Shown here in pieces: positions 51,322 to 60,612 of a stretch of DNA of 64,000 bases. The stretch's first letter is position 1, and each line of letters starts with the position of its first letter. A program made the translations under genes and the position numbers. The notes under the pieces were generated by a model. The model was not told the origin of the DNA, made no database searches, and worked only from the letters and a program-made list of their open reading frames with translations. Source of the stretch: Aquabacter spiritensis. GTDB lineage: Bacteria > Pseudomonadota > Alphaproteobacteria > Rhizobiales > Xanthobacteraceae. The DNA lies in assembly GCF_004346185.1 (NCBI RefSeq), contig NZ_SMAI01000010.1, positions 141,137 through 205,136 of the forward strand. The letters are read 5' to 3'.

Positions 51322-52233
51322 ATGAGCGACGACATCGCCTTCAACCGCAGCTTCGAAGTTCCAGCCGGCCGGGTCGCGCAGGTCGCGCCCGGCGTGCGAC
51401 GTATCCTTGCACCCAATCCGTCGCCGTTCACATTCACGGGTACGTGCACCTATATCGTCGGCCGCGGCCGGGTCGCGATCCTCGATCCGGGTCCCGACGA
51501 TCCCTCCCACATCGCCGCGCTTCTCGATGCGGTGCGCGGGGAAACGGTGACCCATGTCGTGGTGACCCACACCCATCGGGACCATTCGCCCGCCGCGCCC
51601 GCCATCGTCGCCGCCACCGGCGCGGTGACGGTCGGGGAGGGGCCGCATCGTCCCGCCCGCCCGCTCCATATCGGCGAGGCCAACCCGCTCGACGTGAGCG
51701 CGGACGGTCTGTTCGCGCCCGACGTCGTGTTGAAGGACGGCGACGCTGTGACCGGGGACGGCTGGACGCTGCGCGCGGTCGCGACACCCGGCCATACCGC
51801 GAACCATCTCGCCTTCGCCTTCCCGGAAGCGGATCTGCTGTTCTCCGGCGATCACGTCATGGCCTGGGCGACGTCCATCGTCGCGCCGCCCGACGGCGCG
51901 ATGGGGGATTATGTGGCCTCCCTCGAAAAGCTCGCGCGGCGCACGGAGCCGGTCTATCTGCCCGGCCACGGTCCGGCGGTGACCGACGCGCCCGCCTTCG
52001 TGCGCAAGTTTCTCGACCATCGGCGGGCCCGCGAGGCCGCCATCCTGCGCGGGCTGGAGCGGGCGGCCAGCATTCCGGACCTGGTGCGGGGCATCTATAT
52101 CGGCCTCGATCCGCGCCTGGTCGGCGCGGCGGGCTTGACCGTGCTCGCGCATCTCGAAGATCTGGTCGGGCGCGGCCTGGTGCTGACGCAGGGCGACGCG
52201 GCGATCGATGGTCACTTCGCGCTGCGGCGCTGA
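51322..52233 (+). CDS. Metallo-beta-lactamase-fold hydrolase
   Basis: The 303-residue product has the zinc motif THTHRDHSP with H83, H85, D87 and H88. TPGHTANHLAF, LFSGDHVMAWATS and YLPGHGP follow as further metal ligands. A C-terminal winged-helix-like extension (about 225-303) resembles the LACTB2 and related hydrolase subgroup, which acts on nucleic acids or thioesters. ATG 51322 fits. It is divergent from the small secreted pair. Confidence 0.9.
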   Translation: MSDDIAFNRSFEVPAGRVAQVAPGVRRILAPNPSPFTFTGTCTYIVGRGRVAILDPGPDDPSHIAALLDAVRGETVTHVVVTHTHRDHSPAAPAIVAATGAVTVGEGPHRPARPLHIGEANPLDVSADGLFAPDVVLKDGDAVTGDGWTLRAVATPGHTANHLAFAFPEADLLFSGDHVMAWATSIVAPPDGAMGDYVASLEKLARRTEPVYLPGHGPAVTDAPAFVRKFLDHRRAREAAILRGLERAASIPDLVRGIYIGLDPRLVGAAGLTVLAHLEDLVGRGLVLTQGDAAIDGHFALRR

Positions 52234-52248
52234 TCTTCCTCCCGCGCC

Positions 52249-53031
52249 TCAGGGATGCTTGCGGCGCACGGCGGACAGATCCGCCATCAGTTTGGAGATG
52301 CGCCAGGCATTCTCGCCGAGATCGTGGATGCCGTACCGGGCGGCCGAGCGCACGTCGACGCGCGCGCCCTTCGCGGTGGGCCGCACGCGGATCACCACAT
52401 CGTTGCGGAAGCCGAGCAGCGGCGTCTGGGCCACCGCTTCGATCTGGCCGTCCCGCACCCCGCCGCGCGGCGGCACGGAATCGAGAATCTGCCAGTGGCG
52501 CGCGCGGACCAGCGTGAGGATTGTGTTGAACGCCTCTTCCGGCGTCGCATCGAGATCCACCGGCTTGATGCCGGGATAGGCGCTGCGCTGGAGCGGAGCC
52601 GTGGCCTCGGGAAAGGCCACCGGGTTCGCCGCGCTCGGCCGCGCGAGGCCCATGGCGCGGAAGCGGGGCGGATCGGCGGGATCGGTCGAGAGGTCCGTCA
52701 AAGGCGGCAGCATCAGCCCGCGCGCCAGCACCGCCGCCGGGCCGGCGAGCAAGACGAAGGCGATGCTCAGCGCCCCCAGGGCCTTGCCGAATCCGCGCCA
52801 GCCGCTTTCCCAGATCGCGATGCAGGCGATGATCGCGACCAGCCCGGCAAGCAGCGCCAAAGCAAGCCCTGCCGCCATCGTCGCGACCGCCGGCTCGAAG
52901 CTCAGCAATTCGGCCCGGTAGAGGGCTGCTGCGAGGACGACGACAGGAAAGGAGAACAGCGCGAGCCGCAGGCTCCACGTGGCGAGCGCCGAATTGCGCT
53001 CCTCGAGATAGAGCGTGCGCTTGATCAGCAT
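52249..53031 (-). CDS. DUF1499 domain membrane protein
   Basis: The 260-residue product has three N-terminal membrane segments (about 25-110) and a C-terminal DUF1499 domain. The latter includes DLDATPEEAFNTILTLVRARHWQILDSVPP and FRNDVVIRVRPTAKGARVDVRSAARYGIHDLGENAWRI. The function is unknown. Its ATG lies inside the last codons of the upstream HAD gene (7-base overlap), so translation may be coupled. Confidence 0.85.
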   Translation of the reverse strand: MLIKRTLYLEERNSALATWSLRLALFSFPVVVLAAALYRAELLSFEPAVATMAAGLALALLAGLVAIIACIAIWESGWRGFGKALGALSIAFVLLAGPAAVLARGLMLPPLTDLSTDPADPPRFRAMGLARPSAANPVAFPEATAPLQRSAYPGIKPVDLDATPEEAFNTILTLVRARHWQILDSVPPRGGVRDGQIEAVAQTPLLGFRNDVVIRVRPTAKGARVDVRSAARYGIHDLGENAWRISKLMADLSAVRRKHP

Positions 53032-53738
53032 GGCGCGGCCTCGATCAGCCGGTGCGGCAGGTCGGAAATGGAATCGAGCACGAGATCGGCTTCGGCATAG
53101 AGCGCCTGGGGATCGCCGGGACCGGTCCGCACGAGAATGAAGCGTGCGCCTGCGCCGTGCGCGGCGGCGAGATCGTGGGCGCTGTCGCCCACCACCGCGA
53201 TGTGGCGCGGCGCCACGCCGAGGCGGTCCGCCGCGGCCAGGACCATGCCGGGGTCGGGTTTGGAGCCGTGGCCGGAATCATAGCCGAGGATTTCCGTTAC
53301 GAAGGGCAGGAGCCCGAGCGCATCGGCCTGCAGGCGGGCATTGGCCTCGGCATCATTGGTGACGATGCCGATCTTCATCCCGGCTTGGTGCAGGCGCGCC
53401 ACGACGGCGGCGGGATGGCCGATCGGGCTCAGCGACCGCATCCCCTCGATGCTGAACAGGCGGTCGATCTGGCCGAGAAAGGCGGCGTCCGCCGGCCGGC
53501 CGAGCGCTTCCGCCCAGAGCGGTCCGTAATGTGCCGAAGAGCCGGCGACCAAGGGCGAGGAGGGGAGAAAGCGCTCCTCCGACGGCAGAAAATGGCTGAC
53601 CGCCTCGATGCGGTGCAGCGCATGGGCATCCGATCCGGCCAGCGTGCGCATGACGGCGCCGGCCGCCGGACCCCAGGTGCGATCGAAATCGATCAGGGTG
53701 CCGTCCTTGTCGAACAGGATCGCCGCGAGGTCGCGCAT
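53025..53738 (-). CDS. HAD-superfamily phosphatase (phosphoglycolate phosphatase-like)
   Basis: This 237-residue member of HAD class IA has the nucleophile motif ILFDKDGTLID with D10 and D12, then IGIVTNDAEANARLQ and the acidic metal motif VVGDSAHDLAAAHGAG. The capped fold resembles Gph. The substrate is unknown; small phosphoesters such as 2-phosphoglycolate are typical. It overlaps the DUF1499 gene by seven bases. Confidence 0.9.
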   Translation of the reverse strand: MRDLAAILFDKDGTLIDFDRTWGPAAGAVMRTLAGSDAHALHRIEAVSHFLPSEERFLPSSPLVAGSSAHYGPLWAEALGRPADAAFLGQIDRLFSIEGMRSLSPIGHPAAVVARLHQAGMKIGIVTNDAEANARLQADALGLLPFVTEILGYDSGHGSKPDPGMVLAAADRLGVAPRHIAVVGDSAHDLAAAHGAGARFILVRTGPGDPQALYAEADLVLDSISDLPHRLIEAAPC

Positions 53739-53964
53739 CGGGTATTCCGCGCCGCCGCGGGACGCGGCGGATTGCGCGCATCAAACACGCCGGCGGCCTG
53801 CTGTCCAACCCCCCGGGGCGCAGTCGCGGCACGGCGCCCGGCCCGGGAACAGGCCGAGCCCGTACTGGCGCCCGAGCCGAATTTTGTAAGCTTGGCAATT
53901 GGCTAAGTCGGGCCGGCGGAGGAATGGCTTTGCACCCGCCGGGTCTCCTTCTAAAGTCGCCGCC

Positions 53965-55134
53965 ATGCGCCATTCCGCTCGATCGCTTTCGCTCCGTGTC
54001 CCGCAGCCGACCAGACCGGCGGGGCTCGGCGCATTCCGGGCCGGGTCGTTCGCGGCGGCCTTGTTCTGTCTGGCGGGGCCCGCCTCGGCCGAGCCGGTTC
54101 CGGTCCCCGCCGCTCGGCCCGACGCGATCCGTTCCGCTGTCACACCCACGCCACCCGGCGCGGTGCGGCTTGCGAACGTGCCGCTGCCCGCGCCGCGGCC
54201 GATGGACCTCGGCGAGCCGCGCACCGTCGATCCCGGGATCGGTGCGCGGGTGTCACCGCCGGCGCAGAAGTCCGAGCCGGTCCAGGCGGCTCTGCCGCCT
54301 CAGCCGGCGCCCCAACCCGCGCCCGAGCCCACGCCGGCCCCCGAGGCGCGGCGGGCGCCCCCGGCGGAGAGCGCCACCGAGCTTCCCGCCCTCTGCGCCG
54401 CGCTGGTGGAGCAGAAGACGATTGAAATGGAACGCGCGCCCCCGGTGACGGAGCGGCCGGGATGTCCGCTCCCGGTTCCGGTCCGTCTCACCGCGGTGCG
54501 CCTCGCCGACGGCAACCTCGTCTCTTTCGCGCCCGCGGCCATCATGCGCTGCGAGGCGGCCGTGGCGGTTGCGACCTGGGTGCGCGAGGATATCGGGCCG
54601 GCCGTCGCGGCCCTCGGCACGCGGCTCGAAGAGGTCAAGGTGGCGGATTCCTACAGTTGCCGCCCGCGCAACCGGAAACGGGGCGCGAAGATCAGCGAGC
54701 ACGGCACCGGCAACGCATTCGACACCTACGGCTTCGTCCTCGCGGACAAGCGGGTGTTCGATGTGAAGGGCCAGAAAATGCCGACGGCGTTCGAGGCCGC
54801 GCTGAAGGAGTCCGCCTGCGCCCGCTTCACGACGGTTCTCGGTCCGGGCTCCGACGGCTATCACGAGGACCATGTCCATGTGGACCTCGCGGTTCGGCGC
54901 CTCGATATCCGGCTGTGCAAATGGCGGATCAAGCTGCCCGAGGCACCGGCGGTCGCACGCGTCCCGGAGCCGAAGCCCGCAGCGGGGGGCGACGACGCGG
55001 CCGCGCCCGAAGACGCCGCCGCGGCTACCGAAGAGGCGGCGGCCGCGGAGCGGCACGCGGCCGAGCCCGACGACGTGCCGTATCCCCCGCGCCGCCCGGC
55101 GAGCCTGCCGCCGCGCCGCGCCCAGCGGGGATAG
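53965..55134 (+). CDS. Extensin-like domain secreted protein
   Basis: This 389-residue protein has a hydrophobic N-terminal stretch (FRAGSFAAALFCLAGPASAE, signal-like) and a Pro/Ala-rich linker (about 40-135). The extensin-like C-terminal domain includes SYSCRPRNRKRGAKISEHGTGNAFDTYGF and GYHEDHVHVDLAV. This domain resembles D-Ala-D-Ala carboxypeptidase/DUF882-type peptidoglycan proteins with SxHxxGxAxD and HxH zinc ligands, so a cell-wall role is likely. A second low-complexity tail (AAAATEEAAAAERHAAEP) ends the protein. Confidence 0.87.
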   Translation: MRHSARSLSLRVPQPTRPAGLGAFRAGSFAAALFCLAGPASAEPVPVPAARPDAIRSAVTPTPPGAVRLANVPLPAPRPMDLGEPRTVDPGIGARVSPPAQKSEPVQAALPPQPAPQPAPEPTPAPEARRAPPAESATELPALCAALVEQKTIEMERAPPVTERPGCPLPVPVRLTAVRLADGNLVSFAPAAIMRCEAAVAVATWVREDIGPAVAALGTRLEEVKVADSYSCRPRNRKRGAKISEHGTGNAFDTYGFVLADKRVFDVKGQKMPTAFEAALKESACARFTTVLGPGSDGYHEDHVHVDLAVRRLDIRLCKWRIKLPEAPAVARVPEPKPAAGGDDAAAPEDAAAATEEAAAAERHAAEPDDVPYPPRRPASLPPRRAQRG

Positions 55135-55167
55135 CACCCGCCCGGCGCGCCTGCGCCAAAAAGCCAG

Positions 55168-55190
55168 AAGGCCCGGCGGGGCCGGGCCTT
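55168..55190. terminator. Hairpin between convergent extensin-like and L,D-transpeptidase genes
   Basis: AAGGCCCGGC (55168-55177) pairs perfectly with GCCGGGCCTT (55181-55190) around a GGG loop. On the minus strand it is followed after CTGGC by TTTTT, so it best fits termination of the transpeptidase gene that ends at 55221. Confidence 0.7.
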
Positions 55191-55220
55191 CGAACACCAT
55201 TCAGCGCGTAGAGCGGGCGG

Positions 55221-55823
55221 TCAGAGCACGACCACGGACGCGCCGACCGGCACCCGGCTGTAGAGGTCGATCACGTCCTCGTTCAGCATGCGGATGCAGC
55301 CGGACGAGATCGCCTCGCCGAGCAGTTCCGGCTGGTTCGTGCCGTGGATGCGGAACAGGGTGTCCCGCGACCCCTGGTAGAGATAGAGCGCCCGGGCGCC
55401 CATCGGATTGTGCGGGCCCGGGCCGACGAAGTTCGGCAGCCCGGCGATGCGCTGGTGGATCTCCGGGGTGGGCGTCCAGGTGGGCCATTCGGCCTTGCGG
55501 CCGATCTTGGCATCGCCGCGGAAAGCCAGGCTCTCCTCGCCGACCGTCACGCCGTAGCGGATCGCCGTTCCGTCGCCCTGGACGAAATAGAGAAAGCGCT
55601 TGTCGGTATCGACGACGATCGTGCCCGGCTTCTCGCGCCCGGCATAATCGACGATGTGCCGCGCGAACATCCCATCGGGTCGCACCTTGGGATAGGGGGC
55701 ATTGGCCAGCAATTGCCGGTCGCGCGGCTTCAGCGCCGCTTCGGGGGCCGGCTGCGGGGTCGCGGTCATGCACCCCGCGACGGCAAGCCCGAGCAACACA
55801 GCCGCGAGCGTCCGCACCCTCAT
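55221..55823 (-). CDS. L,D-transpeptidase lipoprotein (YkuD domain)
   Basis: The 200-residue product starts MRVRTLAAVLLGLAVAGC with a lipobox whose lipidated cysteine is C18. The YkuD domain carries YFVQGDGTAIRYGVTVG, the histidine H160 in RIHGTNQPEL and the catalytic cysteine C176 in SSGCIRM. It makes 3-3 crosslinks in peptidoglycan or attaches proteins to it. An upstream ATG (55844) would give MILYEAH before the signal; ATG 55823 is preferred. Confidence 0.93.
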   Translation of the reverse strand: MRVRTLAAVLLGLAVAGCMTATPQPAPEAALKPRDRQLLANAPYPKVRPDGMFARHIVDYAGREKPGTIVVDTDKRFLYFVQGDGTAIRYGVTVGEESLAFRGDAKIGRKAEWPTWTPTPEIHQRIAGLPNFVGPGPHNPMGARALYLYQGSRDTLFRIHGTNQPELLGEAISSGCIRMLNEDVIDLYSRVPVGASVVVL

Positions 55824-56136
55824 GTGAGCCTCGTAAAGAATCATGGTGAACGGAATCGATGACGTCCCTCGATTACCGGAACCGGAGCGGGCCTTGAAGG
55901 GGCCTCAAAGCCGCCACGGTGCGGTGCGGGAAAGACGTGGCAAAAATGTCTCAGCTCCTCACCTTTCGGCAGCCATTAACCCGCGTTTACAAGCTTGGCG
56001 CCATCCTCCCGCACTAAGACCTCAGTCATGCCGCTGCGTTTGCACAGTTTCGACGCAGTCGCACACCATCTGAAGGATGTCTTCACAGGACGGCGCGTTT
56101 GTTTTAGGCAGCGCGCCCAAGTAAGGGAGAGTGAGT
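55824..56136. promoter_or_regulatory. Divergent intergenic region with structured leader
   Basis: This 313-base gap separates the transpeptidase from a small unknown gene. On the plus strand it has small hairpins CTGCGT/ACGCAG (56034-56039 with 56053-56058) and GGCGCG/CGCGCC (56092-56097 with 56112-56117). The last ends just ahead of the ribosome site AAGGGAGA (56123-56130). TTTACA near 55986 is a possible -35. I see no gene inside it. Confidence 0.4.
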
Positions 56137-56343
56137 ATGTCCAACGCCCATCCCGCGCAGGAACCTCCTCGCGCGGAGGCTGAAGTTCAGCGTCCCGTCA
56201 ATCAATCGGCGCAGTGGCGCGACATCGGGATCACGGCGGTTGCCGCTGCGGCCCGGTATGCCGGAACGGCGGCGCCCGCCAAGAGCGCCGGCGAGCCCAA
56301 CAAGGTCGTCACTCTGCGCGACATCGACCACCTCGCAGCCTGA
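56137..56343 (+). CDS. Small protein of unknown function
   Basis: The 68-residue product starts MSNAHPAQEPPRAEAEVQRPVN and contains QSAQWRDIGITAVAAAARYAG, a moderately hydrophobic Ala-rich segment. It ends in KVVTLRDIDHLAA. No family is recognised. The ribosome site AAGGGAGA is spaced for the ATG at 56137; a GTG at 56131 is an alternative. It lies 93 bases ahead of corA on the same strand behind a structured leader, so it could be a small regulator or chaperone of CorA. That is speculative. Confidence 0.6.
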   Translation: MSNAHPAQEPPRAEAEVQRPVNQSAQWRDIGITAVAAAARYAGTAAPAKSAGEPNKVVTLRDIDHLAA

Positions 56344-56436
56344 TCCGTCCTGCGCGACCTTTCGGCCGCCGCAGCGTTGAGGCTTCGATCCTGGGCCTGC
56401 GACCATCGCCGCAGGCCGGCGGCTGGTGAGGCGATC

Positions 56437-57405
56437 ATGCTGGTGGCGTATGCGTTCTCCGGGGGCAGCTTGCGCCCGGTCCCGTTGGAAAGCGGCGAGG
56501 TTCCACCCGCCGCCATTTGGATCGATCTCGTTTCGCCGACGCCCAGCGAGGACGCGGCCGTCGAGCGCTCCGTCGGGGTCGAGGTTCCGACCCGCGAGGA
56601 AATGCGCAAGATCGAGCCCTCGAGCCGGCTCTATGTCGAGGACGCGGCGCGCTACATGACGCTCTCCGTGCTGTGCACGGACGATGACGGGCCGCGCGTC
56701 ACCCCCGTCACCTTCATTCTCGTCGATGGTCGCCTCGTGACGGTCCGCTATGCCGATCCCCGCGCTTTCGCGCTGCTGGCGGGGCGGCTCGGAAAATCGT
56801 GCCCGGCGGAGGTCGCCGGCGACGTGGTCCTGATGGAATTGCTCGAAACCCTGGTCGACAAGATCGCCGAGGCGCTCGAGGGCGCGGGCGAGGATATCGA
56901 GCTTTTGTCCCGCCGGATCTTCGAGCGCGACCGCGTGGGAAGCCGCAATCGCGACTATCGGGCCATTCTGACGCTGATCGGCCGCAAGGAGGGTCTTACC
57001 TCCTACGTGCGCGAAGCCCTCGCATCGGTGAGCCGGCTGGTCGCCTTTCTCGGCACGACCACCGAGGACGTGCCGCTCCGGCCGGCCGTCAAGCGCGAAC
57101 TGAAGAGCATGGCGCGCGACGTCCAGGGCCTGTCGGACTACGCCAATTTCCTCGGCAACAAGCTGCAATTCATGCTCGACGGCACCGTCGGCCTGGTCAG
57201 CCTCGAACAGAACAACATCATCAAGATTTTCGCGGTGCTCTCGGTGATCTTCATGCCGCCGACGCTGATCGCCTCGATCTACGGCATGAATTTCGAGCAC
57301 ATGCCGGAACTCGGCATCGCGGTCGCCTATCCGATCGCGCTGGTCGCCATGGTGGTCTCCGCGATCCTGCCCTACGTCTTCTTCAAATGGCGCGGCTGGC
57401 TGTAG
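56437..57405 (+). CDS. corA: CorA family magnesium/divalent metal transporter
   Basis: This 322-residue pentameric channel subunit has a cytoplasmic N-terminal domain and two C-terminal helices. The signature YGMN is present (GMN 283-285), followed by FEHMPEL and a helix ending in FKWRGWL. A long alpha-helical region with LLSRRIFERDRVG and SLEQNNIIKIFAVLSVIFMPPTLIASI is typical of CorA. ATG 56437 fits; upstream frame is not conserved. Confidence 0.93.
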   Translation: MLVAYAFSGGSLRPVPLESGEVPPAAIWIDLVSPTPSEDAAVERSVGVEVPTREEMRKIEPSSRLYVEDAARYMTLSVLCTDDDGPRVTPVTFILVDGRLVTVRYADPRAFALLAGRLGKSCPAEVAGDVVLMELLETLVDKIAEALEGAGEDIELLSRRIFERDRVGSRNRDYRAILTLIGRKEGLTSYVREALASVSRLVAFLGTTTEDVPLRPAVKRELKSMARDVQGLSDYANFLGNKLQFMLDGTVGLVSLEQNNIIKIFAVLSVIFMPPTLIASIYGMNFEHMPELGIAVAYPIALVAMVVSAILPYVFFKWRGWL

Positions 57406-57414
57406 CGCCGCCGC

Positions 57415-58164
57415 TCAGACGTTCTGCCCGCCGTCGATATGGATCTCGGCGCCGTTGAGGTAGGACGAGGTCTCGGTGCACAGCACATAGATGATCTTCG
57501 CCACCTCGTCCGGCGTGCCGAGCCGCCGCAGCGGGATTTCGGCGACGATCTTCTCGGTGCCGGGCGAAAGGATCGCCGTGTCGATCTCGCCGGGGGCGAT
57601 CGCGTTGACCCGCACGCCGCGCGGCCCGAAATCGCGCGCCATCTCGCGCGTCAGGCCGGCGAGGGCGGCTTTCGACGTGGCATAGGCCGCCCCGGCGAAG
57701 GGATGGACCCGGGCGCCGGCGATCGAGGTCACGTTCACCACCGAGCCCCGCGCCGCTTCGAGTTCCGCGATCAGCCCCCGCGCGAGCATGATCGGAGCGA
57801 AAAAATTCACCTGGAACACGTGCATCCAGGTTTCCCGCTCGGTATCGAGCGCGCCGAGCCGGCTGCCGCCCTCGCCCTTGGGGGAGATGCCGGCATTGTT
57901 GACCAGGGCGTGCAATTCCCCCTCCGGCAGCCGCTGGCGGATCTCGCGGATCGCCGCCTCCGTGTCGGCGGGATCGGAGAGGTCGACCTGGATATGGTCC
58001 TCCGGCCCCGCACCCCACGGGCATTGTTCCGGAAAGGCCTGACGCGAACAGGTGATGACGCGCCAGCCGGCGCTGGAGAAGCGCTTCACCGTCGCATGGC
58101 CGATGCCGCGCGAGGCGCCGGTCAGCAGCATGATGCGCGGCGCCTGGGAAGTAGCGGGGGCCAT
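57415..58164 (-). CDS. Short-chain dehydrogenase/reductase
   Basis: The 249-residue product has the classical SDR pattern: TGASRGIG (15-22) for NAD(P), NNAG at 89-92, catalytic S147 (NVTSIAG), Y161 and K165 (YATSK), and NAIAPGEIDTAIL. The substrate is unknown. ATG 58164 gives MAPATSQAPRIMLLTGASRG, the standard start; an upstream GTG/ATG would add about 27 residues without homology. It is convergent with corA. Confidence 0.93.
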   Translation of the reverse strand: MAPATSQAPRIMLLTGASRGIGHATVKRFSSAGWRVITCSRQAFPEQCPWGAGPEDHIQVDLSDPADTEAAIREIRQRLPEGELHALVNNAGISPKGEGGSRLGALDTERETWMHVFQVNFFAPIMLARGLIAELEAARGSVVNVTSIAGARVHPFAGAAYATSKAALAGLTREMARDFGPRGVRVNAIAPGEIDTAILSPGTEKIVAEIPLRRLGTPDEVAKIIYVLCTETSSYLNGAEIHIDGGQNV

Positions 58165-58249
58165 GGGATCCTCGGCAATGGGGGGCCGGCACGTCCGGCC
58201 GGGGGGATTGCCGGCGAGGCAGCACATTCCCGCCCGCCGCGTCAAGAAA

Positions 58250-58888
58250 TCACGGATAGAGTCGCGTCCGGCTCCATGCGCCGTCCGGCCCCGAGCGCCG
58301 GAACACGACCCGGTCGTGCAGGCGGAAGGGACGGTCGTGCCAGAATTCGATCGCGGAGGGCACGACGCGGAAACCCGTCCAGTGCGGCGGGCGCGGCACC
58401 TCGCCGAGGGCGTAGCGGGCCGTAATCGTCGCGACCGCGGCTTCGAGCGCGAAGCGGCCTTCGAGCGGGCGCGACTGGCGGCTCGCCCAGGCGCCGATCT
58501 GGGACAGGCGCGGGCGGGTCGCGAAATAAGCGTCGGCTTCCGCCTCGCTCACCTGTTCCACCGGGCCGCGCGCCCGCACCTGGCGGCGCAGCGACTTCCA
58601 ATGAAACACCAGGGCCGCCTTGGGCTGGCCGGCGAGTTCGGTGCCCTTGGCGCTCTCGGTATTGGTGAAGAAGACGAAGCCCCGTGCGTCTAGTCCCTTG
58701 AGGAGGACCATGCGCGCGTCGGGCAGCCCGTCCGCGTCGACCGTGGCGAGGGTCATGGCGTTGGGGTCGTTCGGCTCGGCGCCCTGGGCGTCCGTCAGCC
58801 AGTCCGCGAACAGGCGAAAAGGTTCGCCGGCTTCGGTGAAATCACCGGATGTTAAGGGGTTTGTGGCTTCGATGGTGGAGTTGGACAT
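58250..58888 (-). CDS. pdxH: Pyridoxamine 5'-phosphate oxidase
   Basis: This FMN enzyme oxidises PNP or PMP to PLP. The 212-residue product has the family blocks [62 protein letters not shown] and the C-terminal WSRTRLYP. It is divergent from a lipoprotein gene, and an SDR gene follows on the same strand 85 bases away. Confidence 0.97.
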   Translation of the reverse strand: MSNSTIEATNPLTSGDFTEAGEPFRLFADWLTDAQGAEPNDPNAMTLATVDADGLPDARMVLLKGLDARGFVFFTNTESAKGTELAGQPKAALVFHWKSLRRQVRARGPVEQVSEAEADAYFATRPRLSQIGAWASRQSRPLEGRFALEAAVATITARYALGEVPRPPHWTGFRVVPSAIEFWHDRPFRLHDRVVFRRSGPDGAWSRTRLYP

Positions 58889-58987
58889 GCTGTAGGGGCC
58901 CTCATCGTGCGGCGTCGTCAGGTCAGTGCGGTCCGTCGTGGCGCGACCCGGCCTTTATATCAGGAAGCTGCGGCCTTGCGGCTCCGC

Positions 58988-59404
58988 ATGCGGATGGTCG
59001 CGATCTCGGCCCTGCTGTCGTGCGCCGTGGCGGGGTGCGGAATTCTCAGGTTCGCGGAGCCGGCCGATCCCATCGTCACCGGCTCGCTGAAGGCGCAGCC
59101 GGCCGTCTATTCGGCCGACGACGCCCCGGCCGGCATTGCCGGGGGCGATTGGGCACTCGCCAAATCGGCGCTCCAGCAGGCCATCGCATCGTCCGATACG
59201 GGCGCCAGCATTCCCTGGGACAATCCGAAGACCGGGGCGCGGGGCACCGCGACGCCGATCGGCGCGGCCACGGCGGACGGGTGCCGCGATTTCCGTATCG
59301 GCGTGGTCGACGCGACCGGCGAGCAATGGGTTCAGGGTGCCGCCTGTCGCGATGCCAAAGGCACGGTCAGCCTGTCGCAGGTCCGCGTGCTCGGTCGTGC
59401 TTGA
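58988..59404 (+). CDS. Lipoprotein, RT0821/Lpp0805-like surface protein family (tentative)
   Basis: The 138-residue product has a signal peptide MRMVAISALLSCAVAGC with lipobox VAGC (lipidated C17). The mature part includes LAKSALQQAI, IPWDNPKTGARGTATPIG and CRDFRIGVVDATGEQWVQGAACRDAKG. The IPWxNPxTGxxG-type block matches the 17 kDa surface antigen-like family. It is divergent from pdxH across a 99-base promoter region containing TTTATATC. A GTG further upstream would start inside the promoter region, so ATG 58988 is preferred. Confidence 0.8.
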   Translation: MRMVAISALLSCAVAGCGILRFAEPADPIVTGSLKAQPAVYSADDAPAGIAGGDWALAKSALQQAIASSDTGASIPWDNPKTGARGTATPIGAATADGCRDFRIGVVDATGEQWVQGAACRDAKGTVSLSQVRVLGRA

Positions 59405-59486
59405 GCACCGCCGTTGCAATCGGGCAACATGTCCCCACATGAGGGGTGAGGCCGGCCGGAAAGCGTCGGCCCCGAGGTGATATTCC

Positions 59487-60413
59487 ATGCGCGATCCATA
59501 CGACATTCTCGGCGTGACGAAGGCCGCCGACGAAGCCGAGATCAAGCGCGCCTATCGGCGGCTGGCGAAGAAGCTGCATCCGGATTCCAATACGGCCGAT
59601 CCGAAGGCGCAGGAGAAGTTCTCCGAGCTGACGACGGCCTATGACATTCTCTCCGACAAGGAGAAGCGCGGCCAGTTCGACCGCGGCGAGATCGACGCGG
59701 AGGGCAAGCCGCGCATGCACGATTTCGCGGCCTATGGCGGCGGCCGGCGGCCGGGCGGCTTCTCCGGCTTCGACACCGACACGTTCGAAACCTTCACCTA
59801 CGGCCCGGACGGCGGGCGCCGCCAGAACCGGGCGGGGCCCGGCTTCGAGGATCTCGGCGACCTGTTCGGCTTCGGGCGGCAGCGCCGGGCCGGGGGTGGC
59901 GGTTTCCAGCCGCCGCCGGGCGCCGACACCGAAATGACGCTCCCCGTCAGCTTCGAGGAGGCGAGCGGTGGCGCGAGCAAGCGGGTGTTCCTGCCGAACG
60001 GCAAGCAGGTCGACGTCAAGATCGCCCCCGGCACCCTGGAAGGCCACCGCATGCGCCTGAAGGGGCAGGGTGAACCAAGCCCGATGGGCGGTGCTGCGGG
60101 CGACGCTTTCGTCACCATCTCCTATGCCGCGCACCCGCAGTTCCGCCGCGAGGGCGACGATCTGCGCTACGAGGCGCCGGTCCCGCTCGAGGATGCCGTG
60201 CTCGGCGCCAAGGTGCGCGTGCCGACCTTGTCGGGGGCGGTCGATCTCAACATCCCGGCCTGGACTTCCGGCGGCCGCGTCTTCCGGCTGCGCGGCAAGG
60301 GCCTGCCCAAGGCGTCCGGCGGGCACGGCGATCTCCTGGTCGGCGTCGCGGTCACGCTCCCGGCCGAGAAGGATGCGGACCTCGAGGCCCTGATGCGCAA
60401 GCGGCGGGGGTGA
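59487..60413 (+). CDS. DnaJ-class co-chaperone (CbpA-like, no zinc finger)
   Basis: The 308-residue product has an N-terminal J domain with HPD at 31-33 (KKLHPDSNT) and a Gly/Phe-rich region ([28 protein letters not shown]). Two C-terminal substrate-binding beta domains follow ([28 protein letters not shown]-like segment [17 protein letters not shown]). It lacks the CxxCxGxG zinc domain of DnaJ, so it is of the CbpA type. It stimulates Hsp70 ATPase. GAGG lies before the ATG. Confidence 0.93.
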   Translation: MRDPYDILGVTKAADEAEIKRAYRRLAKKLHPDSNTADPKAQEKFSELTTAYDILSDKEKRGQFDRGEIDAEGKPRMHDFAAYGGGRRPGGFSGFDTDTFETFTYGPDGGRRQNRAGPGFEDLGDLFGFGRQRRAGGGGFQPPPGADTEMTLPVSFEEASGGASKRVFLPNGKQVDVKIAPGTLEGHRMRLKGQGEPSPMGGAAGDAFVTISYAAHPQFRREGDDLRYEAPVPLEDAVLGAKVRVPTLSGAVDLNIPAWTSGGRVFRLRGKGLPKASGGHGDLLVGVAVTLPAEKDADLEALMRKRRG

Positions 60414-60426
60414 GAAATCGGTTCAC

Positions 60427-60450
60427 CGCAACCGGTCGAGCGGTTGCGTT
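60427..60450 (+). terminator. Hairpin after the DnaJ-class gene
   Basis: CGCAACCG (60427-60434) pairs with CGGTTGCG (60441-60448) around GTCGAG, starting 13 bases after the stop. Only TTAAT follows, so termination would be weak. The 60 bases further downstream are AT-richer (TTAATACTATGTTAAGATATCG) and may hold the promoter of the next large gene. Confidence 0.5.
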
Positions 60451-60612
60451 AATACTATGTTAAGATATCGTTTCCCGGCTGAGTGATTCGATTTGCCATT
60501 GTCCCCGCCGTGCGGCTAAGGTCGCGCCGGCGGGCGATGGACGATACCTCCTTCGCAGGCCCGATGGTGGCGGTTCCGCCCCTGGTTGTTTGCGTCATGT
60601 CCGGGGGGTCGT

